DNA of 64,000 nt from Leishmania mexicana MHOM/GT/2001/U1103 (taxonomy: Eukaryota > Euglenozoa > Kinetoplastea > Trypanosomatida > Trypanosomatidae). Made by a program: the position numbers and the translations under genes. Position 1 is the stretch's first letter. Every line of letters begins with the position of its first letter. The notes under the pieces are model-generated. The model was not told the origin of the DNA. It was given only the letters and a program-made list of their open reading frames with translations, and ran no database searches. The stretch spans positions 558,001 to 622,000 of the forward strand of contig NC_018331.1 of assembly GCF_000234665.1 (NCBI RefSeq). Reading direction: 5' to 3'. Shown here piece after piece: positions 21,344 through 32,000 of this stretch.

Positions 21344-22516
21344 TGAGGTGCGAAGAACCCTTTGGCGGAAGCTCGCGTTGAGGCCCTTGAGGAAACCACT
21401 TGATTTCTTTCCTGTGAGTGTGCGTGCGTGTATGTGTCTGCACACAGGTACAACGCACACCGGGTAGTCGATCCGCCATCCGACCTTGCGGCGGTTCCCG
21501 GAGTCGGTGGAAAGGGAACACAGAGAGTCTGAGCAAGCATCAGCTGCTTTATTCGGCATTGTATAGGGCGGCATGTGCGTGCGTGACAGCGCATGTGTGC
21601 GTTTAGAGGCCACGAGACACGCGCGTTTTTCCTTTCGTTGTACTTCCCGAATTCGCGGGTGGCACGACCACAAGTGTTACGAACTCTGTAGAAGGCGAGT
21701 CGCGGCCGCCGCTCCTTGTGCCCGTCAGAATTCCTTCCTCTCCTCGCTGCTTTTGGCAAAATGATGTGGACGCGTGTTTCCGTGTGTGCACGTCAGAGAA
21801 AGGGGAGGGGCGGCGCACAGATAGCGGGGTATCAGTGGAGTTGACGGTGCTGTTTTAACAGTGCGCGCAAGAGAGAGAGCAGAGGGCCTCTCTTCTATTG
21901 GATCTTCGTTCCGCCAAACCGGCTAAAAAGGTCGAAACAACACGAAAAACAGAGGACAGAGCCAATGATGGAATGGGGGCAGCAACCTTCGCTTCACGGC
22001 GACGCATCGGAACTGGACAACACTTCGTGCCTTCACGTTGCCACCTCGCCGCTCCATCCGTGAGAGCGGGCGCCAGGTACATTGAGTTGGTGCGAGTTTT
22101 CACTGTGCCTTTGCACGCACGGTTTGGGGAGGTGGAACGACGTCTATCATAGCTTCTCCCGCCTTCTCCCTCTCGTGTATTTTTGGATGCATTCCTCAAT
22201 GTCTGTGTCTCTGTATGCGCGCGTGCGGGTGCGTGTGTGTGTGTGTGTGTGCCGCTCCAGCGCTGTTGATCTCCAGCGCCCCTCCCCTCCCCGCATTCTT
22301 CGCTCCCGCACTTCCCTTCTTTTTTTTCGTCGTCTTTGGTTGTTTTTCTCTCTTCCGTTTCGCTGTTTCGATGCGTACAACAATATGGTGACTGCATAAC
22401 AGTCCCTCTTCTACTGCACCCGTGCTCGTGTCACCCCATCTTTGGTATACCCATCCTCCTCTTCAACTGCAAGGGAGACTGGCGCACACAAAGCGGAAAG
22501 CAAAACGACGGGAAAC
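21344..22516. other. spacer upstream of MAK21
   Basis: Non-coding. The first few dozen bases retain weak similarity to the sequence following copy 3. A GT run lies near 22231-22250. The MAK21 splice signals are at its right end. Confidence 0.5.
22402..22473 (+). promoter_or_regulatory. predicted spliced-leader acceptor for MAK21
   Basis: A C/T-rich tract without any AG ends at the AAG at 22471-22473, 43 nt before the ATG at 22517. The upstream in-frame ATG at 22442 lies before this acceptor and would be removed from the mRNA. Confidence 0.5.
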
Positions 22517-25078
22517 ATGAGCTCGTCTTCTGTACTCGACCTCGACAAGAAGTGGTTCATGGTTCCACTGCCGCTGCGCACCTGCAGTCTGCGCGATGTG
22601 GCCACCTTAACCGTCACCAAGGAGCAGATGGACACGTACTACAAGGAGGCGCAGTCCATCCTCGATGATGAGGGCAAGGCGGCCCAGATGGACCGCGGCC
22701 GCTGGTACAGCTCGCAGTTTATGAGTCGCGGCACGACGTCCGATAAGATTGCCACCGCCGCGGTGAAGCTGGCGGATACAGACTTCATGTTCTACCTGGA
22801 CGGGTTCACTCTGCTCTTTGACACGGCGCGCACAGACACGCACCACTACGAGGCGGCACTCAAGGCGCTGGCGGCTGTGTGGCCAAAGCTGTTGCCGCCC
22901 CGCCCGCTGAAGCGCTTTGTCTCTCAGTACTTTGCCACACTGCCCACGGACGAGGTGGCGCGCAAGACGACGCTCGTCTACTGGTACCTGGAGGACTACC
23001 TGAAGCGCACCTATGCCCAGTTTCTTGCTTTGAGCGAGTCCATGCTGAAGGACCGCATTGTGCAGCGCCGCGATACGTGGCTGGACGTTGTGGGTAAGCT
23101 GCTCTGCTCCGTGGCGGAGGGCCGCAGCACCGCCATGGCGATGATGATCGACAAGCTAGGTGACCCCATCTCCAGCGTCGCACACAAGGCGTACCATCAC
23201 TTGCTGAAGCTTCTCTCCGAGTCGTCTACGCACCAGTCGATGTTGTTCACGGAGCTGGAGAAGATCATCTTCATGAAGAACTGCCCGCTGCGGACGATGC
23301 GCTACGCCGCCAATGTCATGAACCAGCTCGTCTTCAGCAAGGAGGAGCGTAAGCTGGCCCTCAAGTGCGTGCAGACATACCTTAGCCTCTTCCGTCAGCT
23401 TGCCCTCACTGGCAACGTCGACTCCACAGTGACGACGGCCATCATTGTCGGGCTGCGCCGCGCCTTCCCGTACGCTGGCGTCGACCTGGCCCCGCTGGAG
23501 GAGCACCTCAACGCTCTTTTCATTCTCGCCAATACGGGCAACTTCCAGCAGCGTGTGGCCACGCTTACGCTTTTGCAGCTTCTCGCCTTCAATAAAGGCA
23601 CAGCGGAGTCTTTCCTAAATCGCTGGTACCGAACCCTCTACGGGCTGCTGTTGCTCTCACCGAAGCAGGTACCGCAGTCGGCGCAGCTCACCAACTTTTT
23701 CTCCCTCTTGCACAAGGCAATGCGCGCCGACAAGTCGAAGGCGCGCGTGGCCGCCTTTGTTCACCGTCTGCTGCAGCGCGCCGTCTTCTTCAACGACGCC
23801 ATGATATGCGCAGTGCTCTTGCTGGTTGGCGAGATGTCGCAGGCTCACGCGCACGTGCGCAATATGCTCAAGGCACACGCGAACCCTCCCGCCGTGCCTG
23901 CGGCGCTGGTGCAAAAGGGCAAGGCCGGAGGCAGCACTGGCACCGCCAGCGCCGCCGCCTCTGACTGCGACTACGACCCCAAGGCTCGTGAGCCGCTCTT
24001 CGCGAACGCGGCCGGCGAGTGTATTTGGACGCTCAACATGCTCTCTCGCCACTCGCACCCGTCTGTCGTCAAGCTCTCTGTACTGCTGCTCTTTGGCGAG
24101 GACATCGTCTTCGATGTGCACCCGCTGGATGACATGACGCCGCTCAACTTTCTCAACATGTTTGTCGACGCCAGGGCCAACGCAAAGGACAACGACGACG
24201 ACGCGAAGACCGGCAACACGACTACGGGCATTTCCGTCTTCCACCGCGCGGCGCACAAGGCGAGTCTTCCCAGCACGTCCGACCCGTACTTCATCAATGC
24301 CAGCGCGCAGGACGTGGACGTGGCGGCGCTCTTTCTGCACCGGTACGCTGTGCAGCGTCAGCGCTTCCTCGAAGGCTTGTCGCAGGTGCGTTCCACCTGG
24401 GGCGACACAAGCGGCGAGGCCGACGTGGCGATGCGCGTCACCAACCTCGACGCAGCTCTCTTCGGCCCCTCTGGCACGCTGGCCGTCCCCACGGGGACGG
24501 CCAGCGCGGCGACCGCATCACGCGGTACCAAGAAGGCAACAGCGGCACCAAAGCGCGCAGCAGCCAAGGACAAGGACGAGGACATGCCCAGCGAGGAGGA
24601 GCACAACGGGCAGGCCAGCACCGATGGCCTGGCGGGCGACGGTGACGACGCCAGCGATGATGACCTGGACGACTTCGACGCCGAGGCGAGCGACAACGGC
24701 ATCGAGTGGGGCCTGGATGATGAGGCAGCCTACGACGCCGAGCTCGACGACGAGGAAGTGGAGGAGGAGGATGACGAGGACGCTGAGGATGCGCTGGGCG
24801 GCCGCGCTGCTGCGGCAGCCGCCATGGCGGACGAGGGCGGCGAGTTTGGCGAGCTCATCGAGGCGAACGCAAAGGAGATGTCGAAGAGGCGCAAGCGTGA
24901 ACTGGACTGGCTCGAAGGGCGCTCGGCTGGTGGTAGTGGCGGCAGCTCTGGTTTCGGCCGTGACCGTGGCGGTGCCGGCCGCACTGGTGGCGCCTCTCCA
25001 TATGGCCGTGGCCGCCTGCGCGGCCACGTTTCTTCTCGCGGCCAGGGTGGCGGCGGCTTCAAGCGTGGCCGGTACTAG
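22517..25078 (+). CDS. MAK21: CBF/Mak21 family, 60S ribosome assembly factor Noc1/Mak21
   Basis: An 853-residue nucleolar-type protein. Mak21/Noc1 (CEBPZ in humans) works with Noc2 in early pre-60S maturation. Seen in sequence: HEAT-like helices through about residue 460, then the diagnostic segment DYDPKAREPLFANAAGECIW beginning near 483. This is followed by SRHSHPSVVKLSVLLLFGED and the HPLDDMTPLNFLNMFVD motif, which together align with the YDP..R.PL..A and HPSV..DPL.DFTL..FLDRF pattern of the family. After residue about 690 comes a long Asp/Glu-rich stretch, a Lys/Arg segment (KRRKRELDWLEG) and a Gly/Arg-rich tail (about 805-853) with RG repeats. Start chosen from the splice acceptor at 22473. 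An RGG-like tail is unusual for Mak21 and suggests RNA binding or arginine methylation. Confidence 0.93.
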   Translation: MSSSSVLDLDKKWFMVPLPLRTCSLRDVATLTVTKEQMDTYYKEAQSILDDEGKAAQMDRGRWYSSQFMSRGTTSDKIATAAVKLADTDFMFYLDGFTLLFDTARTDTHHYEAALKALAAVWPKLLPPRPLKRFVSQYFATLPTDEVARKTTLVYWYLEDYLKRTYAQFLALSESMLKDRIVQRRDTWLDVVGKLLCSVAEGRSTAMAMMIDKLGDPISSVAHKAYHHLLKLLSESSTHQSMLFTELEKIIFMKNCPLRTMRYAANVMNQLVFSKEERKLALKCVQTYLSLFRQLALTGNVDSTVTTAIIVGLRRAFPYAGVDLAPLEEHLNALFILANTGNFQQRVATLTLLQLLAFNKGTAESFLNRWYRTLYGLLLLSPKQVPQSAQLTNFFSLLHKAMRADKSKARVAAFVHRLLQRAVFFNDAMICAVLLLVGEMSQAHAHVRNMLKAHANPPAVPAALVQKGKAGGSTGTASAAASDCDYDPKAREPLFANAAGECIWTLNMLSRHSHPSVVKLSVLLLFGEDIVFDVHPLDDMTPLNFLNMFVDARANAKDNDDDAKTGNTTTGISVFHRAAHKASLPSTSDPYFINASAQDVDVAALFLHRYAVQRQRFLEGLSQVRSTWGDTSGEADVAMRVTNLDAALFGPSGTLAVPTGTASAATASRGTKKATAAPKRAAAKDKDEDMPSEEEHNGQASTDGLAGDGDDASDDDLDDFDAEASDNGIEWGLDDEAAYDAELDDEEVEEEDDEDAEDALGGRAAAAAAMADEGGEFGELIEANAKEMSKRRKRELDWLEGRSAGGSGGSSGFGRDRGGAGRTGGASPYGRGRLRGHVSSRGQGGGGFKRGRY

Positions 25079-26798
25079 GGCGTACTACCGGAGAGCGTTG
25101 TTGTGCGCACTCAGCTCTCCGGTTTTCGCCCTGCCCGTGGCGATGTTGTTTTACACTGTGTAGCAACGTGCCGCTGTTCCTCCGTTTTTCGTGGCGAGTC
25201 GGCGACGCGCGCGCTCCTCGACGAGTTTTCGGCTCGTCGTCTGTTGTGCTCTCCTTGAGCCCCAGCATGTGTCCCTTCGTCTGCGTGCGTGTTTGTAGAG
25301 GCGGCGCTGCGCTCATTCCGTTTCTCCTCCCTCACGCGCGGCTGACAGCTCCAACGACGGTCGGCGTTCAAATCGTGTCCTCCTCTGGCCAGTCCTTTCT
25401 TGTTGCTGTTGTTCTCTTTTCGGCGTGAAGGCGGCGCCTGGGTCTGTGCGTGTGCGCGTGCGTGTGTGTGTGTGGATGGGCCACCGCTGGTGTGTGCCGA
25501 TGGCGTCTTGTCTTACGTTTAATGGGCGACGTTGTGCTAAGCCACCTCTATAAAGGCCTCTTTCGGCATGGGCATAACTAACAACACAAACACACACACA
25601 CAGAGAGGGGGGAAGGGGAAAGGGAATGAAACACGGAACCGAATGCAACACAAAAAAGGAAAGACGTGCGTGCACGCGGAGGTGCGGAAGAGGGGGCGGC
25701 TCACGAGGAGGGGTGTGTGGTGGCAATAGGATCACCCCATATGGCGAAAACGTATATGGGTGACAGCGGAAGACAGGTCTCGCCTCCTCCTCGTCTCGCC
25801 AAAATTCTTGCCCGAGGTCGCTTGCCATATGTGGTCAAAGCGAGCGAGGAGTGGAGAAACCGAGGCAGAACGGCGGCGGCGCATCGGTATGGACAGCAGC
25901 TCTAGAGGAAAGCCCAGGCAACTGGTGCCATTAGTGAGCACGAAGGCAGTATGCGAGACGCCAGCATGTACGCGATGCGTCCTCTCACTTGTTGCTCTCA
26001 TTCCTCTTTCACGGAAGCAAGCCCAACTGCCGTATAGCCTCGATGAATACATACGTGTGTGTGTGTCGTAGGCACCCTACTCTGTTCCAAGACAGCACTC
26101 CGCTCCTCACAATCCACGCCCCACCCCTGGTCGTTCCTCCATCTGCCCTCTCTGCTCATCTTTTCTCGGACACTTTGTCTGTTTAAAATCCTGCGCACTG
26201 GTCCGTTTCGCGAATTCGTGCGTGCACCGTCTCCGACTGCACGGCGCCTCTCGTTACTGATGGATGGCAGCTTCCTCGTCGTAGCATCTGTTTTCGTCCC
26301 CACCTCCATCCCCCTTCCTTCACTAAAGGAGGCCCGCTTGAAAAACACGTGCATCATCATCTGCAAGCTTGACATACCACAGAGGCACACAGAGAGCTTT
26401 CTTTTCCACCCATACCCACATCTCCCCTCACCCCCTCCCTCTCCCTCTGTCCGTGCCTGTGTCTTTGCGTGCGTCTTGTCCGGCTCTCTCCCGTGTTCTA
26501 CTATCGCCATCCGTGCCTTCTTTCCCTCTCGTGTGGTGCCCGCGCGCTGGCGTGCGTTAGTGCTGCTCGTACACGCTCCTCCCCCCTTTCTCGCCACTGG
26601 CTTTACCGCAGCAGACGCACTTGAGCGAGTTGGTGAGGCCGTCAGACGCTACGCCCAGTAGGGAGAACCGATCAAGGGAGCTCGACTTCACGTGTGCAGA
26701 AGCATAAAGTCCACTATCGCACACTTCCTGAGTGTGCTCCTGCTCCCTCTTCCTGGCTTCTTTCCCTCTCCGCTTCGTTCGGCGTGCCACGCTCTATC
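25079..26798. other. spacer upstream of RPN3
   Basis: No gene supported. It has C/T-rich tracts, a CA run near 25585-25600 and GT runs. A pyrimidine tract directly before the RPN3 ATG (about 26735-26797) contains no AG, so the acceptor must lie upstream of it, for example the CAG near 26697-26699. Confidence 0.5.
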
Positions 26799-27803
26799 AT
26801 GCCCCTCGCTGCCGCCAAGCCGCCCATCAATGCCACGGCTGCCACGAAGCGCGCCGAGGCGGAGCAGCTGACGCGCCTCATGACTCTCTACCGTGCCGTG
26901 TGTGTGCGCCACGACGAGCTCGGCATGGAGATTGTGCTCAACGACATTCTCGCCTTCCTCACCAGTACGCACCAGCACGAGCAGGCGGAGGCGTTCATCG
27001 CGACATGCAACATTACCCTGCCGCATCGCGCGAACAACCAGGCAGCTCGCTACTTTTACTACGTCGGTCTCACGCGTGCGCTTCGGCTTGAGTACGTCGA
27101 CGCGCATCAGTGTCTGCAGCAAGCACTGCGTAAGGCACCGGAGCGCGCGTTCGGCTTTCGCATTGCTGCGACGAAGTTGTCTCTGGTCGTGCAGCTGCTT
27201 CTCGGAGAGATTCCGCCGCGCTCTGACTTCCTCGCCAAGGACATGCGCGACAGTCTTGCGCCGTACTTGCAACTAGCCTCGTGCGTGCGCTTTGGTCAGG
27301 TGGACCGCTTCATGACGGTGCTGCGCGACCACCAGGTAATCTTCGAACATGACCGTACCCACTCTCTCATCTTGCGTGTCCACCAGCACGTCATCAAGAC
27401 GGGTCTGCGGCGCATCTGCCAGGCGTACAGTCGCATCAGCATCTCCGACGTCTGCTCAAAGCTGGCCATGAGCAACGTGGCGGACGCTGAGTACATCCTC
27501 TCCAAGGCCATCCATGACGGCGTGATTGACGCCGTTCTAGACAATGAAAAAGGCGAGCTCATTTCGAGTGACAGCATCGACGTCTACTCCACTTCCGAGC
27601 CGCTTCACGCGCTGCAGCGCCGCATCCAGTTCCTAAACTTGACGCACAACGACGCCAAGCGCGCAATGCGCTACGACGTGACAGACCCCGAGATTATCGA
27701 GGAGCGGCGCAAGGAGGCGAAAGCGGAGCGTGATGAGCTGGAGCGTGCCATCCAGGATGAGTCCACCGGAATGGACAACGTGAACTTTGAGGACGGCCTG
27801 TAG
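26799..27803 (+). CDS. RPN3: 26S proteasome lid subunit Rpn3 (PSMD3)
   Basis: A 334-residue subunit of the 19S regulatory particle lid, a PCI-domain scaffold. Seen in sequence: a segment ARYFYYVGLTRALRLEY near residue 86 and FRIAATKLSLVVQLLLGEIP near 125. VIKTGLRRICQAYSRIS follows near 197, and the winged-helix part includes AEYILSKAIHDGVIDAVLDN. Near the end is DVYSTSEPLHALQRRIQFLN. All of these align well with human PSMD3 and yeast Rpn3. The protein is about 150-200 residues shorter than those homologues and lacks much of the N-terminal helical region. No upstream coding sequence for it is visible, so the shortening seems real rather than a mis-called start. It ends with a charged tail that includes a coiled segment. 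Confidence 0.95.
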   Translation: MPLAAAKPPINATAATKRAEAEQLTRLMTLYRAVCVRHDELGMEIVLNDILAFLTSTHQHEQAEAFIATCNITLPHRANNQAARYFYYVGLTRALRLEYVDAHQCLQQALRKAPERAFGFRIAATKLSLVVQLLLGEIPPRSDFLAKDMRDSLAPYLQLASCVRFGQVDRFMTVLRDHQVIFEHDRTHSLILRVHQHVIKTGLRRICQAYSRISISDVCSKLAMSNVADAEYILSKAIHDGVIDAVLDNEKGELISSDSIDVYSTSEPLHALQRRIQFLNLTHNDAKRAMRYDVTDPEIIEERRKEAKAERDELERAIQDESTGMDNVNFEDGL

Positions 27804-29096
27804 AGGATGTCGGCCGTCTCGATGCTCGACGGCGCCTCTGGTGGATGTCGTGTCTGTATTCTTGTGGCCGTTTGCACCTCAGAGGGAAGAGAGCTGCTCT
27901 GGAGGAAGGGGGACAACGGTGTATAGTTCAGAGGGCACACCAAAGTGCTGTCGCATCTTTTCTGCCCTCCCCTCTTCCGCCTGAGCGCCCTTGCCGTCTT
28001 CGCACATATGGTGCGTCTCTGTCTGTCTGTGGCACCGTGTGCTTCTCCTGTATCCTCCTCCTCCTCCTCCCCCCTCCACCGAAAAGGAAAACCAATGTAT
28101 GAGTGGTGGGCCGTCTCCCTTTCTCCCCTTGTATGCGCGGGTGCGCGAATGGTGATGGTAGGGGGGGTCTATGTGCAGTAGACGTGCCGGTACCAAGATC
28201 GTTGTGTGTGTGTGTGTGATTGCCTTGTCTCCTCTCTCTCCCTCTTCGTGGCACGATTGGGTCTTTCGACGTCTGTTGTTTCGAAGAGGATGACCCTCTC
28301 CGGACAAGTGCGGGCGGGGGGGCGGGCGTGTCTCCGCAGATGTCATCGCCCCGACCCCCCACCGCCTCTTTTTTCCCATTAAAAAACACACACAAAGGAA
28401 AACAAAGCGAACATCGCAAAAGACCAGGGCACGCGTGTGCGCCATAGAGGGAGAGAGCGCGTGCGTGCGTGCGTGTGTGGGTGTGTGAGGCTACGCACAC
28501 CTTTCCCTTTTTTCACGCCACCGCCAGGTACACAGGGATGAGGAGAGCCAGGGCAGGAGTGACGGCATGCCGGCTTTGTTTCTTCCCCGCTCGCCCTCTC
28601 CCTTTCTCCTGCCATGACGGCAGCCTCAGCCTCTCACCGCTTCCTTCTCCAACGTCTCTCCTCTTATTCTTTACATGGGCACCTGAAGATTTTTCTTTTG
28701 GTGCTGCTCACGATTTGACACCGGGGTGGTGGCTCTCATCGCGCAGTCTATCGTGCATCAGCACGCGCAAGATCCAGGGACACGGAAAGGTGTCATCAAG
28801 ACACGCACCTCCTCTCACTCGCCCCTCCACGTGAGCTAACGTTTGGCGCGGATACGGTACTTTATTTCGCTCCCTCCTTCCCCTTTCCCCCTTTCCCAAG
28901 GGACACCCCACCCCAACCCCCCTGCACACACCCGCGTACATGAGTGGGACGTTTCTCTCCACCGTATACGCACCTAGTCCATACTGCTTCATTGCATGCG
29001 CACCCGCTCGCTCGCTCTCTCTGCGCTGGCGGTTTGCACTGCACACCCGATAGGCAAGTGAAAAAAAGGGAACACAAAGCGTTGCCAAAGGAAAAA
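27804..29096. other. spacer upstream of the CNB-domain gene
   Basis: Non-coding sequence with GT runs (about 28201-28219 and 28462-28488) and C/T tracts. No credible reading frame; the long frames on the minus strand are His/Thr and Arg/Gly repeats. Confidence 0.55.
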
Positions 29097-32000
29097 ATGA
29101 GCTTTGACACGGCACCTAACGAGGCGAAGACCGCCACGGACGATACGCAGCAGCGCACGCCCTCGATCTACACCAGCGATGTGGTGCGAAGGATGTCACG
29201 GCATGGGTCAGCGCTGCCGCTATGCATGTCTCGCGCTCAGCACGAAGCACGCCGTCAGTCCACATCCATCCACTCTGCCAGCAAGCGACGTAATCGCCGT
29301 TCCAGCGGTTTTCTTCCCAACTCAAGCATCACTCCGCTGACGGCGATGCCGGGGGCAAACGGCTGGAGCGCGTTGATAAGCTGCGCGGATGCGCACACCG
29401 AGGTGGGGCGGGCGATCCAGATGTGCTCCTTCTATCCCAGTATGCGCGTCAGTGGTACCGCCTTTGAGAACTCCCTCAACCTGGCCCACCGGCAGGGCAC
29501 GCACGCCGCCAGCGGCTCATTTTGTTTGTCGTCGCACGGCCGGTTTGGGGGTGTCGACATCACCGGAGGCATTGTCCCCGTCCTGCAGGATGACGGGCTA
29601 CGCCAGCGTACAATGAGCATAAGCGTGGTACCTGAGTCTTCTGCAACCCTGCGGGATGCGCTGGAGGAATCGCGCTCCGTGCTAGAGCTGAGTCAAGGCA
29701 GCATCCGCGCTCCCTCTGCCGGCGGCGCTGGCACGTATGGCAGTGGCCGCAATTCTTTGTCCACCGCAGATGTTGCCCTGCGCACGGTTGCATTCATGGG
29801 GGGCAGCAGCATGGTGCAGATGGCGTGCGCCATGAAGCGGGCTGCGATGTGGGAGGTGTTGGTTGTGACGGCCCTGACACACCGAGTGATGGAGATCCGC
29901 TTCCGCCGTCAGCGGCTGCGCCGAGTCCTAGAGCGCCACCTTTTGCCCACGCTGCTGAAGCGCAAGAACGAGACGGGGTCGTTTGTCCCTAGCAGTACTC
30001 ACTTAAAACGCAGCGCGAGCACCGTCAGTGGCGATGTCACCAGCCGAGGCGCGCTGCTCGACGATGCTGGCGCTGTTCCGCAAGGCACCTATCTCCGCGA
30101 CCACGACGCCTTCTTTGACTCTCTGCACAACACCACTCTCCTCCAATCTTTCGCCGAGACGATGACGCGGGAACGCTTCCTGCCAGGCGACATCATCGCA
30201 AGGGCCGGCGACTCTAGCCAGAAGGCCATGTACTTCCTGATCGCCGGCAAGTGCGAAGTGTGCACGGAGCGTGGAGGCAAAGATGGCGACGGCCCCCAGC
30301 CAGCTGACGGGACGACCGCCGCGAATGGTAATGTGCGACATCATCAACGGAAAATTGGCGGCGGCACTGCGTCCCGGCCGATCAAGGAAGTGATCATGGC
30401 CGGCACCTCCTTTGGTGGTGTGTTTGGCGGCAGCGCTCTCTTCGCTGGCACCTACCGCGCGTTGTCGCAGTGCATCGTGTGGGTGCTGCGGGCTGAGGCG
30501 TTTGAGGAGATTTTTCGCTCGTTCGCGGACCGCACAATGCTGGACAAGTACAAGGAGGCGCTTCGACAGCACAGTCTGTGGTGGCTGCAGCAGTGGTACC
30601 ACCCTGCCAAGTGCTACGGGTCTATCCCCATCTACCGCAAGCTCACGAAGTGTATGTCCTCCTACCTGAGCGATTTCACTCCCGTTGTGAAGGTCCGCGG
30701 CGAGACCATCTTTTCCCACGGTGACGTTGCCGGCGACGTGTACTGCATGCTCGAGGGGACAGTGCTGCGGCGGACAAAAGGTGCAGCGGGAACGTACGGC
30801 GACGACGGCGTTGCGCAGCGTTTGGGCACCAACTCCTTCACCGCGCTCAATGTTGTGGGTCGCTACCTCATGCTCGGTGAGGAGCCGCACTTGGTCCCAG
30901 GGGTGCAACCCTACACCTGCACCGTCAGCAGCCGTGCCGCACTCTTTTTCAAGGTATCTGGCGAGCGGTTTGTGAACGCGCTGCTCGACGACCCGTTACT
31001 CTACGCACAGCTGCGAGGGCAACTGATGCGACAGCGGCAGGAAAACATGCGCCTTCACCTCGAGTGTCTCGCCTATGTACCACTGTTGCAACGCTTCCCG
31101 GCCGAGAAGCGAGAGGAGCTTGTGCAGCACGCACGGCCACGCGTGATAGGCCGCTCCGTCTCCTTGTGCGATCCGGCGCAGCACATCTCTGATCTTCTCA
31201 TTATCGTGAGCGGCAGCGTCCGTGATCCGCGGCACTACAACCAGAAGGCAACCAAGCCTCTCGAGGTGCCGGCGTCGTGCGAGGTGGAAAACCAGGATGG
31301 CACTCCGAGCGAGGACGGCGGCGCCAACTCACACGGCAGAAGCGGCAAGGCAGATCGGCGTCATGGTATTCATGGCCCGAAATCAGGACACGCGATGGAT
31401 CGTGACACGATTCCCGCTTCTAGCACCGCTATTGTTGATATGCACGCAACTGCCAGGTCGGACCCTCAAAGCCGGGCTTGCGAGGGCGTCGCCGTGCGAC
31501 GGAGCGTCCAGATCACTCTCTCCGACGTCCCGACCGAGAAGAAGGAGGTGGAGGAGGATGTAGTGGAGTGGAACTTCTCCTTTCGCGATGCGCCGCTCTC
31601 GTCTGCATTTTCGGCCACAGTGACGTCCTCGAACAACGTCGCGAACGTGAAGGCAAGCGGGATATGCAGCACCGCCTCTGCCCCTGTGATGTCGGCGCAG
31701 CAGCAGCACATGCTGATGCTCGATTCGGCTCCCCTCGTCTACCCCGACGAGTCAGAAGACATTAATCCAGTGCTGCCGCTGCAGCCGGCCCGCCGCTTCG
31801 TCTCAACCCTGGGAGGCAGCTGGGAGGCCCTTCTGTTGGACAAGTGGCCCAACGGCTGGGAGTCGGTGACGACGGTGGAGATGTGGGCCATTCCAACCCG
31901 CATGCTGCGCCTCGTTTACAACAGCTGCACCAAGCCGGTACAGCTATCCATCTTGAATGGTTTGCGTCACGCGCAGAAGGAGGACCTGCAGCTGCCCACT

